Assembly: GCA_016177795.1 (NCBI GenBank)
Contig: JACOUM010000010.1
Span: 186,001 to 250,000, forward strand
DNA length: 64,000 bases
Source: Nitrosomonadales bacterium
GTDB taxonomy: Bacteria; Pseudomonadota; Gammaproteobacteria; Burkholderiales; Gallionellaceae
Direction of reading: 5' to 3'
Position 1 is the first letter of the stretch. Each line of letters opens with the position of its first letter. The translations under genes and the position numbers were made by a program. Of the stretch, positions 27,166 to 36,755 are shown in pieces. The notes below the pieces were generated by a model, which worked only from the letters and a program-made list of their open reading frames with translations, made no database searches and was not told the DNA's origin.

Positions 27166-28623
27166 TTATCCCAGCAGGGCCGCCGCTTGGCGGTACCAGT
27201 TAGCCAAATAGGGCGGCATATACAGCCCGAGGATCAACACCAGCAGCAAGTGCACGAACACCGGAATCAGCGCAGGCGGATGCGGCAAGGGCTTTGCGGT
27301 GGTTTCACCGAACACGATGGGCTGTATCTTGCCGAAGATCGCGGCGAAGGCGATGCCCAGCGCGGCCAACAGTATAGGTGTGGTCCATGGATATTCGTGC
27401 ATGGCGGTGGTGATGATCAGAAATTCGCTGGCGAACACGCCGAACGGCGGCATGCCGAGTATGGCGAAGGTGCCCAACGCCAGGCCCCAGCCCACTGTCG
27501 GGCTGACTTGCAGCAGACCGCGGATGCGCTCCATCTGCTGCGTACCAGCTTTTTGCGCAGCGTGCCCCACCGCGAAGAAAATCGCAGATTTGGTCAACGA
27601 GTGCATGGTCATATGCAACATGCCGGCAAAATTCGCCACCGGACCGCCCATGCCGAAAGCGAATGTGATCAGCCCCATGTGTTCGATGGAAGAGTAGGCG
27701 AACATGCGTTTGATGTCTTTCTGCCGCGACAGGAACAACGCCGCCACCACTACCGACAACAGGCCAAAACCCATCATCAGATTGCCTGCGAAGTGCGTCT
27801 TCAGCGAGCCGTCCACCAACACTTTGCTGCGCATCACCGCGCACAGCGCCACATTCAGCAACAGCCCGGACAGCACGGCCGATACCGGCGTGGGACCCTC
27901 CGCATGCGCGTCCGGCAGCCAGCTGTGCAGCGGCACCAGCCCAATCTTGGTGCCGTAGCCCACCAGCAGGAAAATGAACGCCAGCTTGAGCACAGTCGGC
28001 TCCAGTTCGCCCTTGACCTGGTTCAGGTGCGTCCACAGCAACGCGGTGCCGCCCTCGCCCAGCACGCGCTCGGCGGCAAAATACAACAGGATGGTGCCGA
28101 ACAGGGCGAGCGCGATGCCCACGCCGCACAGGATGAAATATTTCCACGCCGCTTCCAGACTGGACGGCGTGCGATACAGGCTGACCAGCAGCACCGTGGT
28201 CAGCGTGGCTGCCTCCATCGCCACCCAGATGATGCCCATGTTATTGGTGGTGAGCGCCACCAGCATGGTGAAGGTGAACATCTGGTACATGCTGTAGTAC
28301 AGATGCAGCATCCCGGTGGACAGCTTGCCGTGGTGCTGCTCGATGCGCATGTAGGGACGCGAGAACAGCGAGGTGGTGAACGCCACGAAGGCGGTCAGCG
28401 CCACCAGGAACACGTTGAACTGGTCGATGAAGAACTGTTCGCCGAATACGACCTGCGGGCCGGAATCGATGACGCGCATGGTCAGCGCCACCGAGGCGAG
28501 GAAAGTAAGGCCGCTCATCAGCGAATTCAGTTCGGCCGCCCAGGAACGCGAACCGAACACGGCCAGCATGCCGCCGCCAAACAGCGGAATGAGCAGCAGC
28601 GCCATGAGTTGCAGGTCAATCAT
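27166..28623 (-). CDS. Ehr complex antiporter-like membrane subunit, HyfF-like
   Basis: The 485-residue protein is a many-helix proton-conducting subunit of the NuoL/M/N (Mrp antiporter-like) family. It shows KLAFIFLLVGYGTKIGLVPLHSWLPDAHAEGPTPVSAVLSG, with the lysines and the proline-broken helix typical of the family, and RQKDIKRMFAYSSIEHMG. The start at 28623 overlaps the end of the HyfE-like gene by eight bases. A much longer open frame upstream is out-of-frame HyfE. It should couple electron transfer to ion movement. Confidence 0.93.
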   Translation of the reverse strand: MIDLQLMALLLIPLFGGGMLAVFGSRSWAAELNSLMSGLTFLASVALTMRVIDSGPQVVFGEQFFIDQFNVFLVALTAFVAFTTSLFSRPYMRIEQHHGKLSTGMLHLYYSMYQMFTFTMLVALTTNNMGIIWVAMEAATLTTVLLVSLYRTPSSLEAAWKYFILCGVGIALALFGTILLYFAAERVLGEGGTALLWTHLNQVKGELEPTVLKLAFIFLLVGYGTKIGLVPLHSWLPDAHAEGPTPVSAVLSGLLLNVALCAVMRSKVLVDGSLKTHFAGNLMMGFGLLSVVVAALFLSRQKDIKRMFAYSSIEHMGLITFAFGMGGPVANFAGMLHMTMHSLTKSAIFFAVGHAAQKAGTQQMERIRGLLQVSPTVGWGLALGTFAILGMPPFGVFASEFLIITTAMHEYPWTTPILLAALGIAFAAIFGKIQPIVFGETTAKPLPHPPALIPVFVHLLLVLILGLYMPPYLANWYRQAAALLG

Positions 28624-29278
28624 CCTTGAGCTTCTCCATATGCGTGATGTCGAGGCTCTCGAAGGTCTCGCGAATCTGAAAAAAGAAAATGCCGAAGATG
28701 AAGGTGGCCACCAGCACATCCAGCGCGATGCCCAGTTCCACCACCAGCGGCATGCCCTGCGTGGCGCTGGTCGCGGCGAAAAACAGGCCATTTTCCAGCG
28801 ACAGAAAGGCGACCACTTGCGACACTGCCTTGCGCCGCGTCAGCATCATCAGCAGCGACAGCATCACACTGGCCAGCGCAATGCCGATCAGGCCGCGCGT
28901 GATGCCCTGCGCCAGTTGCGAGATCGGCGCGGCCAGATTGAAGGCGAAGATCACCAATGCAAGTCCGGCCAGCATGGTGGTCGGGATATTGAGCAGCGTC
29001 TCCACGTCCCAGCGCACGTTCAGCCTGTGGATCAGGCGATGCAGCAACCAAGGCAACACCATTACTTTGAGCAACAGGGTCAGTGCAGCGGAATAATACA
29101 GATGATGCTGCGACGTGGTGTAGGCCACCACGAAGGTGCTGAGCGCCAGCACCGCGCCCTGCCAGGCAAAAAGGTTGATCAACGACAGGATGCGGCGCTG
29201 CGCCAACATGGCGAATGCGATCAGCAGCAGTAGGGCGGCCAGCAAATTGATGAACTGCAGGGACAGCGGAATCGTCAT
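28616..29278 (-). CDS. Ehr complex membrane subunit, HyfE-like
   Basis: The 220-residue protein has about six membrane segments and is related to HyfE, with a NuoK-like part. The C-terminal VVELGIALDVLVATFIFGIFFFQIRETFESLD is typical. It lies between the HyfC-like and HyfF-like genes, with overlaps or one-base gaps, as in other group 4 hydrogenase-type operons. Confidence 0.88.
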   Translation of the reverse strand: MTIPLSLQFINLLAALLLLIAFAMLAQRRILSLINLFAWQGAVLALSTFVVAYTTSQHHLYYSAALTLLLKVMVLPWLLHRLIHRLNVRWDVETLLNIPTTMLAGLALVIFAFNLAAPISQLAQGITRGLIGIALASVMLSLLMMLTRRKAVSQVVAFLSLENGLFFAATSATQGMPLVVELGIALDVLVATFIFGIFFFQIRETFESLDITHMEKLKDD

Positions 29279-29279
29279 C

Positions 29280-30242
29280 TCATGTCCCCAGCAGAAAATG
29301 GATCAACAGCCCCAGCACGGCCAGCAGGAAAGCCGTGCCCAGGAACTCCGGCGCGCGGAAGATGCGCATTTTGGCCGTTACGACCTCCAGCACTGCCAGC
29401 CCCGCGCCCGCTGCCAGCAGCTTCAACAGCAGCAGCACGATAGCGAGCGGTAACCCCGCCCAGTTGCCCACTTCGGCGATGCCGTGCGGCAGGAACAGTG
29501 CGATTCCAATGGAAATGTAGGCAAACAGTTTCAGGCTGCTGGCCCACTCGATCAGCGCCAGGTGGCGCGCCGAATATTCGAGGATCATCGCTTCGTGGAT
29601 CATGGTGAGTTCCAGATGCGTGCTCGGATTGTCTACCGGGATGCGCGCGTTCTCCGCCAGCAATACGATGACGAATGCCAGCGCCGCGAATGCCAGACTC
29701 GGATACAGCGCGAACTGGTGGTGCGCCAGCGCTTCGACGATGCGCGGCAACTGCGTGGAATGACTGATCATCGACGCGGTGAACAGCACCATCAGTAGCG
29801 CCGGTTCGGCAAGGAAGGACACCAGCATCTCGCGCCGTGCCCCCAGCGTACCGAACGAAGTGCCGATGTCCATCGCCGCCAGCGCAATGAACATGCGTGC
29901 CAGCGCGAACACGCCGACCAGCGCAATCACATCGGCGACACCCGAGAATGGCAGATCGACCGCGATGATGGGAATGATGGCGGCCGCCAGCCACATGCAG
30001 CCGAAGACGATGTAGGGCGTGATGCGGAACAACCAGGAAGCGTTATGCGCGATCACCGCATCTTTGTGGAACAGCTTGTGCAATACACGATACGGTTGCA
30101 GCATGCCTGCACCGGAACGGTTCTGCAACCAGGCTTGGCACTGGTTCACCCACCCTGTGAGCAGCGGCGCTGCCAGCACCACCAGCAGCAACTGGGTGAG
30201 CTGAAACACAATGGCCAGGATGAATTCGGAGTTATTCATCAT
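29280..30242 (-). CDS. Ehr complex membrane subunit, NuoH/HyfC-like
   Basis: The 320-residue protein is the NuoH/HycD/HyfC homologue, which links the hydrophilic arm to the membrane arm. It has eight or so membrane segments and family blocks such as WVNQCQAWLQNRSGAGMLQPYRVLHKLFHKD, ALAAMDIGTSFGTLGARREML and NARIPVDNPSTHLELTMIHEAM. The start ATG at 30242 overlaps the preceding TGA (ATGA); a second ATG follows directly. Confidence 0.93.
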   Translation of the reverse strand: MMNNSEFILAIVFQLTQLLLVVLAAPLLTGWVNQCQAWLQNRSGAGMLQPYRVLHKLFHKDAVIAHNASWLFRITPYIVFGCMWLAAAIIPIIAVDLPFSGVADVIALVGVFALARMFIALAAMDIGTSFGTLGARREMLVSFLAEPALLMVLFTASMISHSTQLPRIVEALAHHQFALYPSLAFAALAFVIVLLAENARIPVDNPSTHLELTMIHEAMILEYSARHLALIEWASSLKLFAYISIGIALFLPHGIAEVGNWAGLPLAIVLLLLKLLAAGAGLAVLEVVTAKMRIFRAPEFLGTAFLLAVLGLLIHFLLGT

Positions 30243-32248
30243 ACGAAGATCAGCAGGATGACCAGCGTCACGAAGGTATAGGTCAGATACAGATGGATGC
30301 GTCCATGCTGCAACAGAGAAGCCCAGCCGGACAATCTTTCGGTCAGACGACTGATCGGCAGATACAGCATGAACCACAGTCTGTCGTCGCTACGCCCATG
30401 GTATTTCGGATGCGTATCAAACGGGGTGGGCATCTCGCTCTCGATCTTGAAGAACGGCTCGAAGATGCGGCGTATCGGCTGGCCGAATCCTTCGGCGGTA
30501 TCCTGCATGCGCGCATTCTGCGCCGGGAAACCGCAGTCCCATGCCGGACCACGGCGCAGACGGCCATGATACAGATGGCGTACCAGCAGGACGATAAGCA
30601 GCATCACGCCGGACACTGCCAACAGGAAATACAGCGGACTATAGCTGGCGCGCTCGGTGTCCACCGGCGCCAGGAACATCCAGTCCGCTGCAGCGTTGCC
30701 CAATTGCGTACCGATCAGCAAATGCGATACATAATCGATATGCTGCACCACGAACACCGGTGCCAGTCCGAGTGCTACACAAGTCAGCGCCAGCCATGCC
30801 ATGCCAGCCCGTTCCCAGTGACCGGCATCGTGCGCGTGTTCCAGCACTTGTTCGCGGCGCTGCCCGAGGAAGATCACGCCATAGAACTTCACCATTACGT
30901 AGGCCGCTAACGCGGCAGCCAACGCGATCGCTGCTGCCGCTACCGGCACCAGCATGTTGACATAACTGTCTGGCAATCCCGGGGAGAGCAGGAAAGCTTG
31001 CAGCAACAACCACTCGGATACAAAACCGTTCAGCGGGGGTACTCCGGCAATCGCCAGCACGCCGACCAGCATCAACACAGATGTCCAGGGCATCTGATGG
31101 ATCAATCCCCCCAAGCGCCCCATGTTGCGCTGGCCGGTGGCGTGCAGGATGGAGCCGGTACCAATGAACAGCAGACTCTTGAACATCGCGTGATTCAGGC
31201 TGTGATACAAGGTCGCGGTGAGCGACAAGGCCGCCAAGGCACCCTTGCCATAGACGTGGAAGATGATAGTCAGCCCTATTCCGACCAGTAGCAGGCCGAT
31301 ATTCTCGATGGATGAGTAAGCCAGCAATCGCTTCATGTCACCTTGCACAGCGGCGAACATCACACCGAAAATCGCTGTCATCAAGCCCAATGCCAGTGTC
31401 AACACGCCCCACCACCATATCTGCGTATGGAGCAGATCGAAGGTTACGCGCAGGATGCCGTAGATCGCCGTCTTCAGCATGACACCGCTCATCAGCGCGG
31501 AGACCGGCGAGGGCGCAGCCGGATGTGCCTCGGGCAACCACACGTGCAGCGGCAACGCACCCGCCTTCGCGCCGAAGCCGAACAGCGCGAGCAGGAATGC
31601 AGCCGACGCCCAGAACGGAGACAGGTGTGCCTCACGCATCGCGTCGAAAGTGTAAGCGCCAATGCCGTGCCCGCCCTGCATCACACCGAAACCGAGCAAA
31701 ATGGCAATCGCGCCGACATGTGCGATCAACAGATACAGGAAGCCGGCCTTGCGAATGTCCGGCACATGGTGATCAGTGGTAACCAGGAAGTAGGAAGACA
31801 GTGCCATGGTCTCCCACGCCACCATGAACATATAGGCATCGTCGGCCAATAACACCAATGTCATGCCGGTGAGAAAGAGATGGTATTCCAGGCACAACAA
31901 CCCCAGCGTCTTACTCTCCATATGGCGGAAATAGCCACTGCCGAACAGCGACACGCCGAAGGACGCGCCGCCCAACAAGATCAGGAAAAATGATGAAAGG
32001 GAATCGAGACGCAGATGCAACGGCAGATCAGGCAGTCCGAGTGGTAGCACAACCATTTGCGGCGATGCATCCAACGACCACAGGCCGATGACTGCGAGCA
32101 CCAATGAAGCGAGCGCTCCAACAGGAAAAAGCAGATGGGCGACCAATTTGGCGCTATGCCTGAATAGCAATCCCATCAGACCAAGCGCAATCCATAGTGT
32201 GATGGCTGCGCCTATTCCCTGCAACGGCAACATACCCGTCATGTTCAT
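30239..32248 (-). CDS. Ehr complex antiporter-like membrane subunit, HyfB/HycC-like
   Basis: The 669-residue protein is the largest membrane subunit and the first gene of the unit. It belongs to the NuoL/N-like family: WETMALSSYFLV, FGFGAKAGALPLHVWLPEAHPAAPSPVSALMSGVMLK and GDMKRLLAYSSIENIG are the conserved helices. The C-terminal part (about 560-669) matches the HycC extension. No ferredoxin-type (NuoI/HycF) subunit and no Ni-Fe maturation gene lie in this window. Confidence 0.94.
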   Translation of the reverse strand: MNMTGMLPLQGIGAAITLWIALGLMGLLFRHSAKLVAHLLFPVGALASLVLAVIGLWSLDASPQMVVLPLGLPDLPLHLRLDSLSSFFLILLGGASFGVSLFGSGYFRHMESKTLGLLCLEYHLFLTGMTLVLLADDAYMFMVAWETMALSSYFLVTTDHHVPDIRKAGFLYLLIAHVGAIAILLGFGVMQGGHGIGAYTFDAMREAHLSPFWASAAFLLALFGFGAKAGALPLHVWLPEAHPAAPSPVSALMSGVMLKTAIYGILRVTFDLLHTQIWWWGVLTLALGLMTAIFGVMFAAVQGDMKRLLAYSSIENIGLLLVGIGLTIIFHVYGKGALAALSLTATLYHSLNHAMFKSLLFIGTGSILHATGQRNMGRLGGLIHQMPWTSVLMLVGVLAIAGVPPLNGFVSEWLLLQAFLLSPGLPDSYVNMLVPVAAAAIALAAALAAYVMVKFYGVIFLGQRREQVLEHAHDAGHWERAGMAWLALTCVALGLAPVFVVQHIDYVSHLLIGTQLGNAAADWMFLAPVDTERASYSPLYFLLAVSGVMLLIVLLVRHLYHGRLRRGPAWDCGFPAQNARMQDTAEGFGQPIRRIFEPFFKIESEMPTPFDTHPKYHGRSDDRLWFMLYLPISRLTERLSGWASLLQHGRIHLYLTYTFVTLVILLIFV

Positions 32249-32392
32249 GCTATTTGTTTTTTTCCTCGCCTGTGTGGTTTGCTCAACTGCTCAGGCTGGG
32301 CATTCTACTCTCTTGCCCATGCCGCATTCAATGAGATCATTCTCCGCATTTGCTTTATTTACTCACAAATCAGAAATATAGGCGGCATCTGG

Positions 32393-32518
32393 ATGTTCGA
32401 AGAATTATCGCACCAGGCGTGGATGCATCAGGCCGGATTCTTCGCGAAGATCGGCATTGAGAATGTGGTGGCGAATCCGGATGACGCGCTGGCACGCGCA
32501 AAGGTTCTGCTCAGATAG
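32393..32518 (+). CDS. Possible small protein (41 residues)
   Basis: This short ORF reads MFEELSHQAWMHQAGFFAKIGIENVV and continues to LARAKVLLR. It has GC-rich third positions like local genes and looks helical. It is preceded by a weak AGGCGG. It ends eight bases inside the 3' end of the opposing gene. It could be a real small protein or the tail of a lost gene; I do not recognise it. Confidence 0.4.
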   Translation: MFEELSHQAWMHQAGFFAKIGIENVVANPDDALARAKVLLR

Positions 32519-32780
32519 TTCCGGGCGCCACCACCTCGACTCTGCCGGTGTAGGCGGCGGATATCATCCACAGGTAGGCGCCATGAATGGCGATATCCGC
32601 CATCGCCTCGCGGTGTTCCGGCCGGCTGTCGTCCAGCTCGTCCTGCGATCTTTCTTCCCAGTCGCCCAGATATTCGATCGCCGCTCTCATGTTTGCCGCG
32701 ATGCCGTCCATTTCCGCACCGACCGGCAGCACCAGGCGATACTCCGGATGGCTGTTCGACATCAGTATCCGGACACGCAT
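32511..32780 (-). CDS. Hypothetical protein downstream of dnaE
   Basis: The 89-residue protein has local-style codon use and lies 16 bases after the dnaE stop on the same strand. A second ATG (MSNSHPEYRLVLPVG, 32762) is an equally good start. There are no membrane segments or cysteines, and the middle is acidic (WEERSQDELDDSRPEHREAM). No family is recognised. Confidence 0.6.
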   Translation of the reverse strand: MRVRILMSNSHPEYRLVLPVGAEMDGIAANMRAAIEYLGDWEERSQDELDDSRPEHREAMADIAIHGAYLWMISAAYTGRVEVVAPGTI

Positions 32781-32796
32781 CCCGCATCCGGCCGCA

Positions 32797-35700
32797 TCAA
32801 TACATCACCTTTACATTCTCCGCTTGCAGCAACTCGCGCAAACCATGCAGCAGGTCGTCGTGCAGCGTCACCTGCCATGTCTCGTCGAGGCGCAACCGGC
32901 AGCTCGCGTCATCGTTGCGGTAGTGGATCTGCACCGGACATTTGCCGTTACGGTAGGGAGCGAACAGTTTTTTGAGTTGCGCGACGCTGGTTCTGCCGTT
33001 GCAGCGCAGCGCCAGCTCCTTGGCGAAAGCGGAACGCGCCGAGGCGAAATCGAACAGCTCGTCGGCATTCACGCGCACGCTATCGGTATACGAATCCAGG
33101 CTGGCCTTGCCGTGCACCACCAATAATTCATCCTCGCGTATCCACGGGCGGCTCGGCTCATACAGGTCGTTGAACACGGTCACCTCGACCTGCGCGCCGC
33201 CGTCGTCCAGCGTCACCACCGCCATGCGCCCGCGCCGTGTCTGCTGGATGCGCAGTCCGGCCACGATGCCCGCCAGCACCACCGCTACGCCGCGCCGCGT
33301 AGTTGATGTGGAACTGCTGCCATTCGATGCGCCGACAAATTGCGGCGTGAGGTCGCCCAGCTTCATCTTGATGAAGTTCGCCAGCTCTTCTTCATATTCC
33401 TGATAGGGATGCCCGCTCAGATAGAAACCGAGGCTGGTCTTTTCGTGGATCAGCTGTTCGCGCAGCCGCCAGCGCGGCACATCCGCGTGCTGGACCGTCA
33501 GCGCGGCATCCGCCTCGTCGTTGCCGAACAGGCTGTTCTGGTTGGCAAAGCGTGCGTGCTGGTCGGCGCTTGCCAAGGCGGCATCCAGTGTCGCCATCAG
33601 GCAGGCGCGATGATCGTTGATGCTGTCGAACGCGCCGGCCTTGATCAGCGCCTCGACGGTGCGGCGGTTGACGACGCGCTTGTCCACGCGCCGGCAGAAA
33701 TCGAACAGATCCTTGAATGCGCCGCTTTCGCGCGCCTTGGCGATGTTGCCGATGGCCGCCTCGCCGGTGCCCTTGACCGCGCCGAGGCCGTAGGCAATGG
33801 TCTTCTCGTCCACCGGAGAAAACGCATAGCCCGAGCTGTTCACGTCCGGTGGCAGGATGCGCAATCTCTGCTGCAAGGCATCGAGATAGAAGGTGCGCAC
33901 CTTGTCGGTGTTGTCCAGATCGCCCGACAGCGTCGCCGCCATGAAGGCAGCCGGATAATGCGCCTTGAGATAGGCGGTCTGATAAGCCACCAGCGCGTAA
34001 GCGGCGGCATGCGACTTGTTGAATCCGTATCCGGCAAACTTCTCCATCAGGTCGAACAGGTTGCCGGCCTGATCCTTCGGCGTACCGTTCCTGAGCGCGC
34101 CGTTGACGAAAATCTCGCGCTGCTGCGCCATCTCCTCGGGCTTTTTCTTGCCCATCGCGCGGCGCAGCAGGTCGGCACCGCCGAGACTGTAGCCGCCGAC
34201 GATCTGCGCCATCTGCATCACCTGCTCCTGATAGACCATGATGCCGTAGGTTTCGCGCAGCACCGATTCGACGGCGGGGTGGGGGTAGTCGAATTTCTCG
34301 CCGTGCTTGCGCCGCACGAAATCCGGAATCAGGTCCATCGGGCCGGGGCGGTACAGCGCCACCAGCGCGATGATGTCCTCGAAACAGTCCGGTCTGGCCT
34401 GTTTCAGCATGTCTTTCATGCCGCGCGATTCCAGCTGGAATACGGCGGTGGTATTGCCGGCCTTGAGCAGCTCGTAGGCCAGCTTGTCGTCGAGCGGCAT
34501 GGTTTCCAGCGTGAACGGCGCGACACCGCCGGCCAGCCGCGCAACATGACGCATCGCCCAGTCGAGGATGGTCAGGGTGCGCAAACCGAGGAAGTCGAAC
34601 TTCACCAGCCCGATGGCCTCGACATCGTCCTTGTCGAACTGGCTCACCACGCTGGCCGCGCTGTCGGCGCAATACAGCGGGCAGAAATCGGTGAGCTGCC
34701 CCGGCGCGATCAGCACGCCGCCGGCATGCATGCCGACGTTGCGCGTCAGGTCCTCGAGCCGCCCGGCCAGTTCCAGCAGTTCCGGCACACCCTCTTCGCG
34801 CTCGGCGATGGCGTTGATCTCCGGCTCCATTTCGCGCGCCTTCTGCAGCGACACCGGCTTCACGCCTTCGAGCGGGATCGCCTTGGACAGGCTGTCGCAC
34901 AGCCCGTAGGGGAAATCCATTACGCGGCCGACGTCGCGGATCACCGCCTTGGAAGCCATCGTGCCGAAGGTGGCGATCTGCGACACGCACTGTGCGCCGT
35001 ATTTCTTCTTCACGTAATCGATGACGCGCTCGCGCCCGTCCTGGCAGAAGTCCACGTCGAAGTCGGGCATCGACACGCGCTCGGGATTGAGAAAACGCTC
35101 GAACAGCAAGCCGTAGCGCAGCGGGTCGAGATCGGTGATGCCGAGGCTGTACGCCACCAGCGAACCGGCGCCGGAGCCGCGCCCCGGTCCGACCGGCACG
35201 CCATTGTTTTTCGCCCAGCGGATGAAATCCGCCACAATCAGGAAGTAGCCGGGGAAGCCCATCTTGATGATGGTCTCGGTCTCGAACGCGAGCCGCTCGC
35301 GGTACTGCGGCAGCTTCGCGGCGCGCTCGGTCTCGTCGGGATAGAGCAACGCCATGCGCTGCTGCAAGCCGAGTATCGCCTGCCCGCGCAGATAGTCTTC
35401 CAGGCTTTCGCTGTTCGGCGTCGGAAAATCCGGCAGGTGCGGCTTGCCCAGCGCCAGGGAAAGATTGCAGCGGCGCGCAATCTCCACGCTGTTCTGCAAC
35501 GCCTCCGGCAGGTCGGCGAACAGCGCCGCCATTTCGGCCTGTGTCTTGAAGTATTGCTGCGCGGTAAATTGCCTAGCGCGGCGCTTGTCGTTCAGCACAT
35601 AGCCCTCGGAGATGCACACGCGCGCCTCGTGCGCCTTGAAGTCATCGGCGGCGAGAAACTGCACCGGATGGGTAGCGACTAGCGGCAGGCCGAGTTTGGC

Positions 35701-36267
35701 GGCCAGCTGCGCTGCAGCGTGGATGTAATGCTCTTCGTCGGCAAATCCGGCGCGCTGCACTTCGAGGTAATAACGGTTGTTGAACAGGCCCGCCCATTCC
35801 TGCGCAAACTGTCTGGCCTGCTGCATGTTGCCGGACAGCAGCGCACAGCCGACATCGCCGAGGTGTGCGCCGGACAATGCGATCAGCCCGGCAGTGCCTT
35901 CGTGGAACCACTCGCGGCGCAATTCGGCGCGGCCGCGATGCTGGTTCTCCAGATAGGCGCGGCTGAGCAGGCGGCACAACAGCAGATAGCCCTCGCGCGA
36001 CTGGCACAGCAGCAGCAGGCGATGCGGCCGGTCGTGGTCGGCGTCGTTGCCGATGAACACGTCGCAGCCGACGACGGGTTTGAGGCCGTTACCGCGCGCA
36101 CTTTGGTAAAACTTCACCAGCCCGAACACGTTATTCAGGTCGGTCAATGCCACTGCCGGCATGCCGTCGCCTTGCGCGGCGGCAACCGCTTCATTCACGC
36201 GCAGCATGCCATCCGAAATGGAATATTCGCTGTGCAGCCGGAGATGGACGAAGGAAGGTTGCGGCAT
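32797..36267 (-). CDS. dnaE: DNA polymerase III alpha subunit
   Basis: The 1156-residue replicative polymerase starts with a PHP domain (FVHLRLHSEYSISDGMLRV). The catalytic palm follows with GRGSGAGSLVAYSLGITDLDPL and PDFDVDFCQDGRERVIDYV, where the aspartates bind metal. Then come the fingers and beta-binding region and a C-terminal OB fold (about 1000 onward). The linker GASNGSSSTSTTRRG near residue 985 looks looser than usual. Length agrees with Escherichia coli DnaE (1160). Confidence 0.98.
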   Translation of the reverse strand: MPQPSFVHLRLHSEYSISDGMLRVNEAVAAAQGDGMPAVALTDLNNVFGLVKFYQSARGNGLKPVVGCDVFIGNDADHDRPHRLLLLCQSREGYLLLCRLLSRAYLENQHRGRAELRREWFHEGTAGLIALSGAHLGDVGCALLSGNMQQARQFAQEWAGLFNNRYYLEVQRAGFADEEHYIHAAAQLAAKLGLPLVATHPVQFLAADDFKAHEARVCISEGYVLNDKRRARQFTAQQYFKTQAEMAALFADLPEALQNSVEIARRCNLSLALGKPHLPDFPTPNSESLEDYLRGQAILGLQQRMALLYPDETERAAKLPQYRERLAFETETIIKMGFPGYFLIVADFIRWAKNNGVPVGPGRGSGAGSLVAYSLGITDLDPLRYGLLFERFLNPERVSMPDFDVDFCQDGRERVIDYVKKKYGAQCVSQIATFGTMASKAVIRDVGRVMDFPYGLCDSLSKAIPLEGVKPVSLQKAREMEPEINAIAEREEGVPELLELAGRLEDLTRNVGMHAGGVLIAPGQLTDFCPLYCADSAASVVSQFDKDDVEAIGLVKFDFLGLRTLTILDWAMRHVARLAGGVAPFTLETMPLDDKLAYELLKAGNTTAVFQLESRGMKDMLKQARPDCFEDIIALVALYRPGPMDLIPDFVRRKHGEKFDYPHPAVESVLRETYGIMVYQEQVMQMAQIVGGYSLGGADLLRRAMGKKKPEEMAQQREIFVNGALRNGTPKDQAGNLFDLMEKFAGYGFNKSHAAAYALVAYQTAYLKAHYPAAFMAATLSGDLDNTDKVRTFYLDALQQRLRILPPDVNSSGYAFSPVDEKTIAYGLGAVKGTGEAAIGNIAKARESGAFKDLFDFCRRVDKRVVNRRTVEALIKAGAFDSINDHRACLMATLDAALASADQHARFANQNSLFGNDEADAALTVQHADVPRWRLREQLIHEKTSLGFYLSGHPYQEYEEELANFIKMKLGDLTPQFVGASNGSSSTSTTRRGVAVVLAGIVAGLRIQQTRRGRMAVVTLDDGGAQVEVTVFNDLYEPSRPWIREDELLVVHGKASLDSYTDSVRVNADELFDFASARSAFAKELALRCNGRTSVAQLKKLFAPYRNGKCPVQIHYRNDDASCRLRLDETWQVTLHDDLLHGLRELLQAENVKVMY

Positions 36268-36419
36268 GATGAAAACGTAAGGTTTCGAGCGGTGATTTTA
36301 GCACCGTCGGATGCATGGGGTAGGCGATCCTCTCAATAGGCAAACGCCACTTCTCACTGCACAGATTGATCTTTTCGGGCGCGCTGGATAAATAATGCCG
36401 CGAGAAACGGCGCGGATGG

Positions 36420-36493
36420 TGGAGCGGGTGAACGGGATCGAACCGTCGTATGCAGCTTGGGAAGCTGCCGTTCTACCATTGAACTACACCCGC
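36420..36493 (-). tRNA. tRNA-Gly (CCC)
   Basis: On the reverse strand GCGGGTG pairs with CACCCGC as acceptor stem, followed by the discriminator T and an encoded CCA (36420-36422). The anticodon stem GCAGC/GCTGC encloses the loop TTCCCAA, giving anticodon CCC, which reads the GGG glycine codon. The T arm GGTTCGATCC is normal. It lies between dnaE and thiS, on the opposite strand to thiS. Confidence 0.97.
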
Positions 36494-36535
36494 CTGGTGT
36501 AGAATACGGCGCGCATTCTAGCATGGACCAGCAAA

Positions 36536-36739
36536 GTGATAACTGTCAGCATCAACGGCGAATCCCGCCAATTCCCGCAAGCCATCAGCGTCGCCGTGCT
36601 CATCGATGAACTGGGACTGACCGGCAAGCGCATCGCGCTGGAGCGCAACGGCGAAATCGTGCCGCGCAGCATGTTTGCCGCACAGCAGCTGGCGGATGGC
36701 GACAAACTGGAAGTGGTTGTCGCGGTGGGTGGCGGCTAA
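36536..36739 (+). CDS. thiS: Sulfur carrier protein ThiS
   Basis: The 67-residue ubiquitin-like protein ends in GGG; its C-terminal glycine carries the sulfur used by ThiG to make the thiazole part of thiamine. It starts at a GTG (MITVSINGES), since the only nearby ATG is out of frame. No TPP riboswitch is visible in the 42 bases between the tRNA and this start. Confidence 0.94.
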   Translation: MITVSINGESRQFPQAISVAVLIDELGLTGKRIALERNGEIVPRSMFAAQQLADGDKLEVVVAVGGG

Positions 36740-36755
36740 GACTCAACCCGTTTTC

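Noticed and set aside
27133-28629. 498-codon + strand frame rich in Q, H and R
   Set aside because: It is antisense to the HyfF-like gene; the composition is typical of a shadow frame.
24908-32248. Reading the cluster as a formate hydrogenlyase or hydrogenase-4
   Set aside because: The large subunit lacks both Ni-Fe cysteine pairs and no formate dehydrogenase, ferredoxin subunit or maturation gene is present.
33340-35682. 780-codon open frame on the + strand
   Set aside because: It is exactly antisense to dnaE, has no family character and reflects high GC third-position bias.
36494-36535. TPP riboswitch before thiS
   Set aside because: Only 42 bases separate the tRNA gene from the thiS start and no THI-box motif is visible.
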